Assembly: GCA_013115135.1 (NCBI GenBank)
Contig: JABANP010000018.1
Coordinates: 230,272-294,271, forward strand
Direction of reading: 5' to 3'
Source: Perkinsus olseni
Lineage: Eukaryota; Perkinsozoa; Perkinsida; Perkinsidae
DNA: 64,000 nt
In this document: positions 21,588 through 34,329 of the stretch, piece by piece
How positions within the stretch are numbered: position 1 is the stretch's first letter
Layout of the letters: each line of letters begins with the position of its first letter
The notes under the pieces: generated by a model
Databases searched by the model: none
Told to the model about the DNA's origin: nothing
The model's input: only the letters and a program-made list of their open reading frames with translations
Position numbers and translations under genes: made by a program

Positions 21588-22905
21588 TTATGCGGTCAAA
21601 GGCAACATGTCAGTGACCCATATACCGAAGATACTTCCGATAAGGATACCATCGATAAGGCAGAAACTCATGGCATAACCAGCGATTTCTTGTTCATTCC
21701 GATCATCAGGAACCTTGGTGGGACCCATCATCATACCCAGTGTACTGGTAACACCATTGGTGAAGGCAAATATAGCCATCATAATGTGCTTGAAGTAGTT
21801 ATGCTGGAAGGCAGTATTCCAAGGGAACAACTTAATGCATATGAAGAGAGGGATGAAGATAACACCACGAGCAAGGGCCAAAGCGACCAACCACCACTGA
21901 GGTAGACGGATACCAACATTAGGCGCGAAACGCCCGACAGTATCAAATATCTGATACATGTAGGTAATAAGAGGAATGAATGAAGCATTATCAGCCGCAC
22001 CCTTGCCACTTGTAAATTGAGTGACCTGGGATGGGGAAAACCACAAAGGTAACAGTAAGAGCACACCAAACAACAAATGCAGGCAAGGCAATATCCATAA
22101 GGATCCTGTAGACGGGCCTCTTGGTCTGACGCTCCTTGAATCCACCATTCTTACGCTTAGCCTCCATATCGAGGACCTGCTTCATGTAAGGATGCTTCAT
22201 CATACCGAAGTGGAACATAGGGATACAGAGTATAGTCAATACAGTAGTGACCAAAAAGAATATAAGGCACCTCCACTCGGCGTAGCGTTCAACACCGCAT
22301 GACGTGAGAATATAGTTGATGAGAATGTTGATAGGCCAACCGATGAGACCAGCAACACCTTCACCAATCATAGCCCAGTTCATGCAGGCTTGGGAACCGA
22401 GGGCTGCCAGGCCGAAAGCGGCCGATTCGATGAAGGAATGGCCAAAGCCAAGCATGAAGGTGCAGACCAGGCCAAGCCCAAAACCAAGACCGGTATTGTC
22501 ATCAGGGTCGTCATTACCGATGAACATGGCTACAATTGCCAGACAGATGTTGAATGTTGCGAGAAGGACGCATCCAATATCCATACGAGGAGCGAAGGCG
22601 AACTTGTTGCCGATGAAGATGAGCAGCAACTCAGCCACATTAACAGACAGACCGTAGTAGATGGAGACGTTTGAACTGAACTGATGCTCGAACTTGCCAT
22701 CCAAGTAGACGAGCTCAGTGAGGACGAAGTTCCACGGGGCCAAGGCAATAAAGCCGAGAATCAGGAACATAAGGAGGAGCTTCCAATCCTCGAGACTTTT
22801 CTTCTCCTTAGTGTCCTCCACCTCCTTCTCCGAACCCTTGGTCGACGATAGATCTGTCATCTCCTTCTCAGAAGGACATGAGGATGACGCGGACTCGGCC
22901 TTCAT
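21588..22905 (-). CDS. Equilibrative nucleoside transporter, copy 2, frameshifted
   Basis: Same family and architecture as copy 1, with long identical stretches (LAPWNFVLTELVYLDGKF; MNWAMIGEGVAGLIGWPI). Two overlapping frames are needed: 22905 to about 22030, then on to 21588. The break sits at a C run, where the sequence reads TTCCCCATCCCAGG and copy 1 encodes VFPSQVTQF; removing one C would join the frames. The rest is free of stops and strongly conserved, so either the gene is intact and the base is an assembly error, or inactivation is recent. Intact length would be about 438 residues. The N-terminus (KAESASSSCPSEKEM) differs from copy 1, while the membrane core is conserved. Confidence 0.82.
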
Positions 22906-23246
22906 TCCTTCTTCAAGGTCGAGACTGGCCTTTTGGATGGACCCTCGCTGCTCTCACGCATAGATAATTCCACCTCGGTTGCTGATGTCGACATCTGCGG
23001 TGATGCCAGAGTATAATAAAAAACGAGCGACGCTCAGAGTGAGGTGAGTGAAGGCAGTAGCTGCGGGGCCTGGCTTCAGGTTGTGTCAAGGCTGTCCCAT
23101 ATCACAATGGACTGTCCCTAACTGCTCATCACAAGTAATTGCGCAAGAAGGGATTATTCTCAAATTTCAACCCTTCCTAGGCAAAGAGGACGATCAGCTC
23201 AGCGTCCAGTATCAGATGTAACCTATCGATCGCTGTGAGAAGACCA

Positions 23247-23745
23247 TCAATCCTGCCAGTGGACTTTTGATGTGGCCGTGGCTCCGGGGATCTGCTGCTG
23301 CTGCTGCCGCCCAACGACACGACGGAGCAATCGGACAAATCTCAACAGAAGATCTCTAGCGCCATCATCCCATCCCCTTCGTCTGACTGCATAGAGCTTA
23401 ACATTCAGACGGTAGGAAATAAACGATGCTCGTCGGATATAATCGGTAGAATACGACACGGGTTCTAGAGGAATTAGCTTCAACAAGTAGGATTGTCGTA
23501 CGAAGCCGGAACCATTCCAGCGATAGGTATCCACGGCATAGGTATCGGTACTGGATTGATATCTGCTTCGGGTGAGAGTGTCCTCGGGTCCTATGTTCAC
23601 TAGCCATCAAGCAGTATGGGTCCACGGCATTGCTATGACTTCCAGCAGTGACAACGAAGCGGCCCCGACCGATTTGAATAGCCTGCTCATAACTGAGCCG
23701 AGCGAAACACCAGCTTCAAGAACGTGTATCTGACCCATACGATTC
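23247..23745 (-). pseudogene. Decayed or spliced ORF, unrecognised
   Basis: Two minus-strand frames follow each other with a shift near 23600. The first reads QAIQIGRGRFVVTAGSHSN and DPYCLMASEH, the second SRYQSSTDTYAVDTYRWNG then RQSYLLKLIPLEPVSYSTD. Composition is protein-like, but there is no start codon, no clear family and no splice pair at the shift. It may be a gene relic or an exon pair of an unrecognised gene. Flanks 22906-23246 and 23746-24736 hold nothing I can support apart from CAG runs near 24225 and a small palindrome near 24470. Confidence 0.25.
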
Positions 23746-24736
23746 CACCACAGGATCGGAGTTCATTCTCGTCCTCCAGACCGGTATCCTAGATCATCTA
23801 CAAAACCTCCACTGCCCCATCAAATGCTGCTTCCCCAATGGCACCCCGAAACTGCACATAAGTGTCTCGAGGGAGCACCTATTGTCGTGGAGTGTCCAAC
23901 CAAACAAATAAGAACCCCTCGGCGTCAATCATCTCCCGATTGCAAAGTATGGCTGTTTGACAAGCATAGGAGGTGTGTCCGAAGAAGTGTTCTATAGCAT
24001 ATTGCTAAAACGTATTCAAAACGACGAAGAAGCGTATGTTGTAACATATGCTACTACTCCTGAAGTGCCGCCGTAAACTCAAGGACTAGAAACCCAACAC
24101 TGCCAAAGGGATAAATCCATTCCGATAATCAGCACAACTATGTCATCATCATCGTTTTTATAATAATACTAATCATTTCCGGACGGGAAGCATCATGGTG
24201 CGGTAATGACGTAGACCAGCGCGGGCAGCAGCGGCAGCAGCAGCAGCATCCGTATATAGTACCACTTAACTGGATACGGTAGGTGTCGCCGTGAGTAGAT
24301 TGAAGGCGTGCACTATGAGAAGGGTAAAATCAGATCTTCAACGATCTTGTCTTCAACGCCTGCTGCTACGAGGCATGACACAACAACAGGGCTGCTCCTA
24401 GAGGCCATCATCAATGCTGGTGTTGTAGTAGCTGCTACTACTGCGGCCGTTATTGGCCCGTGATGATGCACATGATGATGTGCAGGCATCCTCTATTACA
24501 GGTCATATCGAGGCAGGACTCGATACGAAAGTTGTTGGAAATACATAGATGATACGAATGTGGGATATAATTCAATTAACGACGACGACGACCTCTTGTA
24601 GACCGTAAAGACGACATCACCCAAACTAGCGGTGAATGAGGGCGAACCACCAGGAAGGGTAGTAGATTACGAAGTTGCTGCTACAGGTTGATGCTGCTGT
24701 TGTTGATGATACATCTTCAACTTATCATCATCGTGA

Positions 24737-26461
24737 TTACCCTCCTGAATGGTTGCATACTGCACTGTCCTCTCTTTCTCCTGTTCATCAGACTGCTGCT
24801 CAGATTGAGCAGGTTGCCGGGCCACAAGTACTGAGCAGTGCGCTTTATGGGCGATGTAGAAGCTAAAACAAGTAGAAGTGAGAGTAGCGAAGATGAAAGA
24901 ATGTGAGTATTACGGGAAGCTGTTGGGATGGAATAAATGTGAATGTCCACCATAACCGGTAGCTATTATATCGACATTCTCCGATTCGGCGTACTCACAC
25001 ATGGCCGCTGCCGGTAACGGGCCTGAACAATAGCAGCAGCAAGTAGTGAGTACTACGATACAACAACGTTGTTGTGGTTGTTAGACAGCATGATGAACAC
25101 AGGGAATGAAGACTCACTAGCTTGTAAGACTTTAGATGATAATATCAAATCATCAGTCTTAAGCTCATCCATAACCTCTTTAAGATCACCCATGAGGATG
25201 TCTTCTATGCTAGCCGTACCCTCCTCGTGTGGTGGGGCAACAACGTGGATCTACAGCGACATATGGATGATGATGAATACAGACCAGGACCGCCATCGCT
25301 ACTACTACTACCGCATTGCCACCAGCAGAGAAGTCCGGTGTAGTCACTAACTGAACTTCATCACCTGGTCGACATAGACGCATAGCAGCCCGTAGGGCCT
25401 CTACTGAATCCTCCCTAACAACAACACATGGCATTAGCATAATATCGCGCTGATAATAGGCATTACCAGTTATTGCTCCCAAAGCATACCAACACCTTCA
25501 TTGGACGATTGTTATGTATTCCTGGTAGGACCGTCTTTGGATCACACTTGATAGCTGACATCATCATAAAGCATGTGATAATGTACACTGGGATACCTCA
25601 ACCTACTGGGCTCAGCAAACTCAGCAACGTCACCGCTGTCCTCGGGTTCGGATATCTCACTATCTTCCGTATTGGGGCACCGCCGTAGTACTAGTGGTAG
25701 TAGTAGGACTAGAGGTAGTAGACTCATTCTCACGTACGACTAGGACATCACACGGAGACTCTCTAACAACATACTCCACTAGTGATGCCAACTTGAGGTA
25801 ATGTGTCTGATGGTAATGATAGACCATTATACGGCACAAACGACTACTATTACCGATCCCCCTGATCCAATAGCAACAAGGTCTGGTTCAATCTCACCAC
25901 AGTATTCCATTAGGGTATCTGAGAGGCGACAGGGTGATGATCACCATCTGATGATGATGATGTCACTATTACTACCTCTGATATCCTTAGTCGCTTCAGC
26001 GACATCGAATGTAGTATCCCAATTGAGGGTAGTCAGTAGCTATATTGTTGAAACGCCTTTTATAATCATTAGATTCAGTGCTGCTCTCCTGCTTAGTAGG
26101 TACATGATAACCTGACAGTAACATACCCACAACATGACACATCAACTCTCACTGTTACCATTAATTGTTATGGTATCTGGATGTCGATTCCAGGATGATA
26201 CCAATCCAAAGATACTACTCAATGCAACCTCTGATGCACATGGATTAGCCCCGCCTAGACATACCACAATACGGTTTATGTAAGGCGATCGATACCTGGA
26301 CTCGACTCATGATGATGATGATACCGTGTACACAGCAGCAGCAGCAGTCTAGTACCAAGTCTTGGATGCTTGCTTATGCCAACCCCTTGCTGAGAGCATC
26401 TTGTGAAGCAAGCCACGGTATAACATGTTATAACGATGGTATTAGATAACGTTAACGCCAT
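24737..26461 (-). CDS. Two-domain universal stress protein
   Basis: UspA-type proteins are small nucleotide-binding alpha/beta domains. Two copies are chained here on the minus strand. The first has EYCGEIEPDLVAIGSGGS (about 25860-25930), then LVEYVVRESPCDVLVVREN (about 25720-25800), the usual last strand of the fold. The second starts around RPMKVLVCFG (about 25490), has MRLCRPGDEVQLVT (about 25350-25400), CEYAESENVDIIATGYGG (about 24950-25010) and ends YIAHKAHCSVLVARQP (about 24810-24870) with a TAA stop at 24737-24739. The G-x-G-G-x motif of the nucleotide-binding members is present in both (GSGGS, GYGG). Introns with GATGATGAT runs separate the exons. The start is not fixed; an ATG at 26461 is the farthest upstream candidate. 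It is divergent from the ubiquitin hydrolase gene. Confidence 0.65.
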
Positions 26462-26754
26462 TCCTACAACGACAATAATGACCGTACGCCACGACCCCGA
26501 TCGCCAGAGAAAACATGCTCCATTGCGATCGCGCGCGCCAGACTGATCGATTACGACTGCGTTGATGATGATGACACGCGCATCGCGTCGAAGTTCGGAT
26601 AGCAGTTGTGATCGTTGTTAGTTGAGTGCGGTTGGTCCGTTGTTACATGGCCAGTGTGAGGGCTGATTTGACCTGATCAGCATATGTAATACTTATGGGG
26701 TTATTACACTGTGTTACACTGATACCAGGTATACCGGTCATCATCGTAATAATC
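26462..26754. promoter_or_regulatory. Divergent promoter region
   Basis: The spacer between the divergent UspA (minus) and ubiquitin hydrolase (plus) genes. It has a GCGCGCGCC tract at 26531-26539, similar to tracts just upstream of POL5, EHD and the MULE gene. The first exon of the hydrolase may lie here but I could not fix an ATG. Confidence 0.35.
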
Positions 26755-29700
26755 AGCAGCAGCAACAACAACTCCCAACAACAACACAGCGTCGTCCTAG
26801 CTACTCATACAATAATAATCGACAACAACAACGGCAGCAGCAGCAGCAGAATGATACTGCATCCTCGTCAACATTAGCACAGTATCAAGATCCTTCCTCC
26901 ACTACTAATGGAGGGAATGCTGTAGTGTCGGCAACAAAGGATAGAGGGACGGCAGTGAACAGTCAACAATACCCGCAGGATGGTAACAGCAGTACTTATC
27001 AATATCATCGGACGATGCAGCAGCAGCAAGGCAGCTATGGTGCTGGAGGTGGACAGAGATCGTCTAAACAAGTAGTATATGGTAGATCGTTATCAAGTGT
27101 GGTATTGTTATCAACCTTAGGGTGGTGGACGGGGTCCAACTGCCGGAGGAGGAGGAGGCTCGTTTTCGAACTCTCGAGCATCACAGTACTACAACAACAA
27201 CAATCAACAACATCAACAGCAGCAGTATGCCGGACGCAACGGCATGAACAATAATAATCAGTACTATTATCAGCAGGGTAGTGGTGGTGGTCATTACCGC
27301 CATAATGGAGGGGCATCGTATAATCATCAACATGCTGGTGGTGGCAAGGGGGGGTCTTCAAGACAGCAGCAGCAGTACGGAAGGAATGGAGGACGCAACC
27401 CGGCAGCAGCAGCAGCTTCCTTCCAGCACTATCAACAACAACAACAGGTCAATGCACAGACATCTGTGTATCATCAATCGGGTGGTAATGGTGGTGAACA
27501 GCATCATCAACGATATCAACAACAACAACAGCAAGGGATGTACGCATGTGAAGATAACAACGCTGATGTTAGTAGTAGTGGTAACACCACAGCTGGAGAG
27601 TCTGATCCAAATGGACCTACCTCGGCTGCTGCTGCTGCAGCCTATTGGCAACAGAGCTACCATGCAGCTGCTGCAATGGCTGCTGCTGCTGCTGCAGCTG
27701 CTGGTGGTGGTCCTGGCAATACTGGTAACCAGGGAGGTGGGAGTATGATGGATTATCAAGCCGCAGCAGCTGCTGTAACTGCTGCTGCCTATTATCAACA
27801 ACAGCAGTACTACTATCAGCAGCAAGCGGCTGCCATGTTGGCCATGCAACAACAACAACAACAGGCTACTGGCCTACGCCCACAGCAGCAGCAGTCAACG
27901 CCAGCAGCAGCACAGGTCCTCTATAGTCCTGCACAATATACAGCTGGTTATGTCCCTTCCCCTAATGCTATGGCTTATTACTATCAACAACAACAACAAG
28001 GTGCCACTACACAGCAGAACGCGACACCGATCTATTATAATCCTACAGCCACTGCCGCTGGTACTGCTGCTGAGGCCGACCCGTCGTCGTCTTCTACCTC
28101 CTCTTCAGCCTCGATGGTTCCTGCTCCTGCCTCAAGCCTCGTACTATTACTACGACCCCAATGCTGGCAATAGGCAAGGTGTTGTAACGGCACCACAGGC
28201 AACAGCACAGGCTTATTATTACTACTATCAGCCCCAGCAGCAACAGTTCATACCGGCCTATTATCCTACCGCACAACAACAGCAGCAGCACCAGGAGCAG
28301 CAGGCTACGACCACGCAAGATCAGCTGTCCGAGCACCAGGAGCAGCACCAGGAGCAGCAGCCTGACGCAGGAGGAGAGGAGGAGGGTTCCTCCATCGGGG
28401 CAGCAGATGGTGTTGAGAAGCAGTTGAGTGTAGATGATCAGCAGCAGCAGGAGGAGCAGCCGGCTGTGATTACGGCGGATGCTAGTGATGAGTCGGGAGG
28501 CAAGATAGCAGACGGGGACGGAGGGCGGAAAAGGCCGGGGTTGATAGCAAAGCTTACCACACCCATACAAAAGAAGAATCCCGCCGATCTTGTTGACCAC
28601 CACGGCAAGGAGCAATCGACTAGTATGGAGAAAGGCATTGGGTTAATGGAAGGAGGTCAGGAGGATAGTAACGCACATCAGGGCAATAATGATGATAAAG
28701 GAGCAGCTGTAGGCAACTGCATCGTCGTCATCATCATCACCATAGCCATCACGCATCTTAGGTCCTTACTGGTCCTGAGGTGGAGATCTCGGCATCATCC
28801 GTACCTGGGGAGTCGAATGTAGGGATAACTACTACTACTGCCGCAATACGCGTGATGAATTCCTTCGTATATTTGGCAGGCCCAACATCAGGGTGCTACC
28901 ACTGATACCTATGCTGACGATGACGCCAAGAAGGCTACCACCACTACCCCTAGCAGCAGTGATGCTGGTTTGGTCCATCAGAGGACGCCCAGGAGCGAAG
29001 TATCACCAGCTGGAACTGCTGCTGCTGCGGCTACTTCAGTATCACCCTCTTCACCGTCCACAGCCCGGAAGGTAAGTGTTATTGGTATTGCTGACCTGAT
29101 GATGTTCTTATCATCAGCCAACTGGCTTGGTATCCGCCTGGGGCACACGATTACCTGGTGGGAGATCATCATCATCATCACCAACACGTTCACAAACACC
29201 TCCACCTACAAGAAGCAGCACCCTAGGCAAGGAAGTTCACAATGGCAGCAGTGATAGCGGAAATGCTCGAGACAACACAACAGGGTCAGCAGTAGCGGCC
29301 CCAGTTGTAGCGACCAGCAAAGGTACCATACCGATACATTTCATGGAGGCCATGCAGATAATGGCGGGTAAGTAGTGGTATCGCTGCTCCTGCTGCTGCT
29401 GGTCGGTTGGACGTACTGGCATTATTCCAGGTAATAAGCCCATATCGCCAGATCTTGATGTGAAGACCCTGGAGGAATGGGAGGCTACCGCTGGATCTAG
29501 ACCACTACCGTTATGTCAAGTAACGATAAGGAGCCAATGGTGGTTTGGGATGGTGATGCACCACTCTTGTTGTTGTTATTATCATCAGGAGCATCCTGCA
29601 CTGAAGCAGCCTAGATACCGTCCTATGGGTATGAAGAATCCCTCCCAGACTAGAGTATGCTATCTTAATGCTATGATACAGGTAATACTACTACTGCTAC

Positions 29701-29885
29701 TACTAGGAGGAGGAGGCTGATGTTGTTGTTACAGGTACTATTACCAATAACAGGGCTTATGACCTATCTATCATTGGCAATGAGTACGATGCGTGAGAAG
29801 GAGAAGGATAAATATCCATGGACAAGGGCTATAGCGTCAGCATGTCGGCCATTCTTCCAGCCCCCTCCACCTCCACCTGCTCCTG

Positions 29886-29924
<39 letters not shown>

Positions 29925-31612
29925 CTAATAGTCGATTTCCATTACTAGCCTTGCTCAGGGATTGAGGAATCTTCCTCTTTGCCGTCTTCTTCTTCTTCCT
30001 CGTCCACTACATCTGCCGCCCCATCAATGTCCCCTGCTCATCATCAACCGTCATATGGTTGTACTAGCCTAGTCACAATGCAGCCTCTACAACCCGTATT
30101 CGAGTATTTTGGTGGTCTAGGCAATCAGCATGATTCTGCTGAGGCATTGGACACTGTATTGGTAATAATAATAATAGAAATATCGATGAGAAGATCGTCA
30201 CGGTGCTATCCATTCAGGATAAACTGCATGATGAGTGCAAGTGGTGTAGAAAGTGGAATGTTGATGAGGGCTGTCTAACCGGACCAGGTGTATTGGAGGA
30301 CTCTATCATATACAGGATGTTCCGTGGCATAAAGACAGTACATCATACCATGCCTAATGGTAAGGTTACTAAACAAGTCGAAAGGTAATAATGCTACTAC
30401 GACTACCAGGGGGTTGCAGCATGGCCACGCGGGAATACTAATCATCCTCATGATCATGATCATCATCAGTTTCACATTGATATCCTTACCACCTCCACCG
30501 AGACATCCTGCATCATCGGGACGCAGTGCTACTACTATCGATTTAGTGGAACTTCTCAAACGAACGTAAGGGTTACATATCGTCACCACAGTCATCATCA
30601 TCACCATTGTTGTTGTTATCACTCTGTGCATAACTTTATTATGATAAGGTATCACGCAACATCACCTTGGTCCCCTCCATCCACTGAGACCCATCATAGT
30701 GAATCCATGTTACTTGAGCAACTACCACATGTATTATGTATTGAGGTCAGTCGTCATGTAACGGAGACTATGCATACCATGACACAGGTAGTAGTAGTAA
30801 CAGCAGCGGCTATACACCACTCATGGCAGCAGCAACACTGGTGACACCTTCCACCATCATTATTGCAATCAGGTGTCTGTACCCTTCCCAGGGACTCTTA
30901 ATATCCCTCCGACTTGTTTGGCGGGTGGGAAGAAGCATCCCCAAGCGGAGAAGACCTACACCCTCCTAGGGGTATCCCTCATGATGATAATGACTACATC
31001 GTGGTCATACCTGTTGCTTATTCAGGTTGTCAGCCGATCGGGGCTAGGAGCCACTAGTGGCCACTATTGGGCCTTTAGTAGGCCTGCACCGCCCTGCCCT
31101 ACAACACCACCACCACCACCACCACCACCATCAGCAACAACAACAAACCCTTGTCCTAACCAACTTCATACCTCTAATGAGGATCAGTCGTCACGTACTA
31201 TAGGTAGTACTACCTGCTGCTGCTGCTGCTAAGCATGAATCGGTAGCAACAATTGTCCTTTTTATCAGGCCGCGATGATGGAGCTACTGCTCCGGCCACT
31301 GCTGCTGTTGTTGATGATGGTGATACTTATCCCTTGGCATCATCGTCGTCGTCATCCCTTTCCACGCATTGGTGGCATTTCGATGATGAGACAGTAACTG
31401 AGCTTGACCCTGCTGATTCCGTACCTGAGTCATCACCTCCTCACCCTTCAAAGACCTCCTCTTCCTCTTCTTCCCCCTCTAACTCTGATGACGATAGTCT
31501 ATCGTTATCATTGAATGCAGACCATAACTGGTGTCTATTAGTGTATGCTGATGTTACTGCATCTATCAATATGCTACCAACAACATTGGACCCAGCCTAC
31601 CCGCATGTATGA
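26755..31612 (+). CDS. Ubiquitin carboxyl-terminal hydrolase with prion-like N-terminus
   Basis: A spliced cysteine protease of the USP family, which removes ubiquitin from proteins. The Cys box is NPSQTRVCYLNAMIQ (about 29640-29680), with two extra residues compared with the usual N-x-G-N-T-C. Further family parts are QHDSAEALDTVL (about 30128-30160, the Q-D-A-E motif), KWCRKWN (one zinc-ribbon-like pair), SGHYWAF (His box, about 31048-31070), WWHFDDETVTEL and CLLVYA (C-terminal strand). The first about 600 residues are extremely rich in Gln, Asn, Tyr and Ala (QYYYQQG, AAAAAAAAGGGPGN, YYYYYQPQQQQ), typical of condensate-forming tails. An apparent +1 shift near 28135 breaks this region. The start codon is not identified; the first exon shown follows an AATAATCAG acceptor. 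Confidence 0.72.
29886..29924. repeat. AGT trinucleotide microsatellite
   Basis: About 13 AGT units, translated as a Ser run (APGSSSSSSSSSS) within the ubiquitin hydrolase, just after a Pro run. Confidence 0.9.
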
Positions 31613-32937
31613 TAACATAGTAACATCATTAGCATCACCAACAGCAGCAGCAACAACAACAACAGCAATACTTTCCCATCAACAGCAGCAGAAAGAGGGA
31701 TGATTATAATACTTTATGATGTATCCTATGATCTCATGATGAAGCTATTTAAGTAGCCTATTATTCTCGTTATCATCATCGCCCTAGTCCTCTTCCAGTC
31801 CATCATCGTGCTCCTGTAATTGCTGTGTTGCCGTGGTTACCTACTTGGGCGTTGACACCAAGGCTGTTGTCTTCTTCAAACCTGTACCTGCTGCTTCCTC
31901 CACATTGAGGTTCATCTGCTGCTATTGGTACTAATGTTCCTCCCGGTAGAATCGCCGATAAGTTCCAACTGCTGTTGTTTTATCTCCTCTGATCCCATGA
32001 TAAAAATCATCATTACCAGTACCAAGATGATTATCATCAATAGGTGCTCGATGAGTATAAACGATCGAAGCTGGTATTGCCATAACGATTGATGTTCGTA
32101 CCACTACTGCTGTTGTATCCTAGGGGGTAGTAATGCTACTGCTGTTACTGCTGCTGCTGCTGATGTATCATTACTGTGATATTACCTCTGCTATCATCAT
32201 GTCCATCAGCAGCAGCAGCCGGATCAGCAGCCGGATCAGCAATGTCTTTGGAGTAGTCGGTCTCTCATAAGACCATCATACTCGCCACCGTCTACTCTTG
32301 TAACAATGACGCTACTACCATTCCATCATCATTGCCACGATCATCATCATCATCATTATGAGTAGCCGCTGTCAAGTTGCCTCCTCCTCCTCGCGTCCTT
32401 TGCTATCGCTGCAGTTGTACTATCACGTTCCTCACTATAGTGAGACAGGGACATTATCATCATCATGATGATCAGCGCTCATATCATCGTCCCGATCATC
32501 GTCTACGAACCTAATGCACATTTAGAACCCCCTTAAAGATCCTTCCCCATCGTATACTGCTTGGAGCAGTGGCATCGCCTGTTGTTGCTGCATACAATCG
32601 ATGCCATCATCATCGTCGTCATTCATCTACATTATTAGTATTATCGAGGTGGTGGTGGTGATGATGATTATCATGACCATTGTGGTGATAACTATGCTGC
32701 CTGGTCTCTTCAACAACCGCATTCATTCAAAAACAACAACAACAACAACAACAACAGCACCATCTACCGTAGATGATTGGTCAGGAGTGGTACTGGTGCT
32801 TGTCACTCTTGTTGTTGCCTGTACCCTTTGCTCCTACACAATCGTTCTTGTGTTACAGTCGTCGGGGTGGCTTGCCAGTACAGCCCAGGTGTCCTTACCA
32901 CAGTACCATCCTTCCACGCCCCCACCACTCGACTATC
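31613..32937. other. Long spacer rich in trinucleotide repeats
   Basis: Between the hydrolase stop and the CFAP97-like start. It is dominated by CAT/ATC, CTG and AAC runs (for example 32735-32757). Open frames here are the translation of repeats (Met/Ile/Val or Thr runs) and I do not support any as a gene. Confidence 0.5.
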
Positions 32938-34058
32938 ATGCGGAGAGTAGGAGACCAGAGGAGGAGCGGTAGCAGTATAAATGTATGGAAGTAGGTGAAC
33001 ACTCCTACTACCATCATCATGTGGTATGTCGGTGGCCTTGATTAATGTTAGTGCTACGAGTGGTGGTATGAGTAGTAGGATATGCACTGAACGAGCTGAA
33101 CGTGACAGGCACAGGAAGCACTTGATGGCATTGGATAATATCAAGTCCAGTAGGTGATGATCATACTCAACTGTCGTTGGTGGTTATCGTGATGAAGGTA
33201 TTGACAATAAGCCTCCGAAGGAAGTATCACATCTGAAGCATAAGAGGAAGACGAAGCAGCTTATGGAAGAGAGAGAGGCCCAAATACGGCGAGAGAATCG
33301 TATACTCCTGCAGAAGATGCTAAGTATAGATAATAAGCGGATGAGACCGAAACAATCGAGCAGTACTCACCAAGTACGGCCTTCGTTCTGAGGTCGTGTA
33401 AAATGATGGCTGTGTAGGGGTCGGCAGGTGGGGGAGGATCTCAGCAGAAAAGACAAGAGGAGCAGCATAGACAGGAGTGGGGTACGACGAGTATAGCTGA
33501 TGAGAATAGGAAGATGCTCCATAGACTGCATGATGTATCACCTGTAGTGATAGATAACCAAAAGTAGGAGGGTCTCATGATGTACAGTGATGACAACCTC
33601 CATGACCATCATCCACACGTCATGGTTGCACTAGTCGCTCTCCTGCTCGTCATTAGCCATCCCTTTAGATTAGCACAAGCAGAGAGGGAACGTGAGGTGT
33701 TGATGAATAGGCTCAGCTCGGGTTCAGGGAGGTAGTGGTATTGGTGATGATAATGATGATAGATTCGCAGGGTCCTAGGTATCGGAGACAGATTGACTTG
33801 GAAGTATGGAAATCGGGTGGAGGCGGCAATAGCAGCAGTGGCAACAAGCATCATTACTACTCTACAGGATTCGATACACATAGCAGGAGGAGTGATGATG
33901 GTTATTCAAGGGTGGTAGTAAGTATCAAGTAGTACCATGAGTATTACTTCTATTCCCAGAGCATGGAAGCAGATGGTAGCGAAGTACCCACTACTACTCA
34001 ACTTATCCGAGAGGTGGAGAGGATAAGGGAAGAGATGGCAGGGAAGCTGCATCGGTAG
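32938..34058 (+). CDS. CFAP97 (hemingway)-like protein
   Basis: A small spliced gene starting MRRVGDQRRSGSSINVW (ATG 32938), joined across a GTAGGT...GTTAG intron to SRICTERAERDRHRKHL. The diagnostic part is KRKTKQLMEEREAQIRREN followed by RILLQKMLSID (about 33243-33330), then, after an intron, QEWGTTSIADENRKMLHRL (about 33478-33530). This pair, an I-x-x-E-N-x-x-L-L/M motif repeated twice, is the pattern of the CFAP97/KIAA1430 family, which is tied to cilia and flagella. The last exon reads TTTQLIREVERIREEMAGK and stops at 34056-34058. The exon between about 33660 and 33900 is less certain. Confidence 0.55.
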
Positions 34059-34329
34059 TAGTGAAGGCTGTCCTGCAGCTGCTGCGGCTGTCATGATAGC
34101 TATCATTGTTTAGGATCTAGCTCGGAGTCTTGTGAGTTTGTGTACACTCTACAGTCATCCTTTAGTCCATCATTATTGCTACTGCAGGATACCATTACAG
34201 TATCATATGGTAACATGATCCTCATCATAATAATCATTATCATTTACCTAAGCATAACTGCTCCACTGTGGTGTTGTTGTTGTGATGATGATAGTGATCA
34301 CCCCTCATCATCCTCATCCTTTTAGTTTT

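Noticed and set aside
27281..27861. Long open frames in other frames and on the minus strand over the Q-rich region
   Set aside because: They are translations of CAG/CAA repeats (Ser, Leu, Val, Cys runs) antisense or out of frame to the ubiquitin hydrolase.
32601..32972. Hydrophobic plus-strand ORF in the spacer before the CFAP97-like gene
   Set aside because: Its Ile/Met/Val content comes from ATC/ATG runs and its Thr run from AAC repeats; no splice logic or family similarity.
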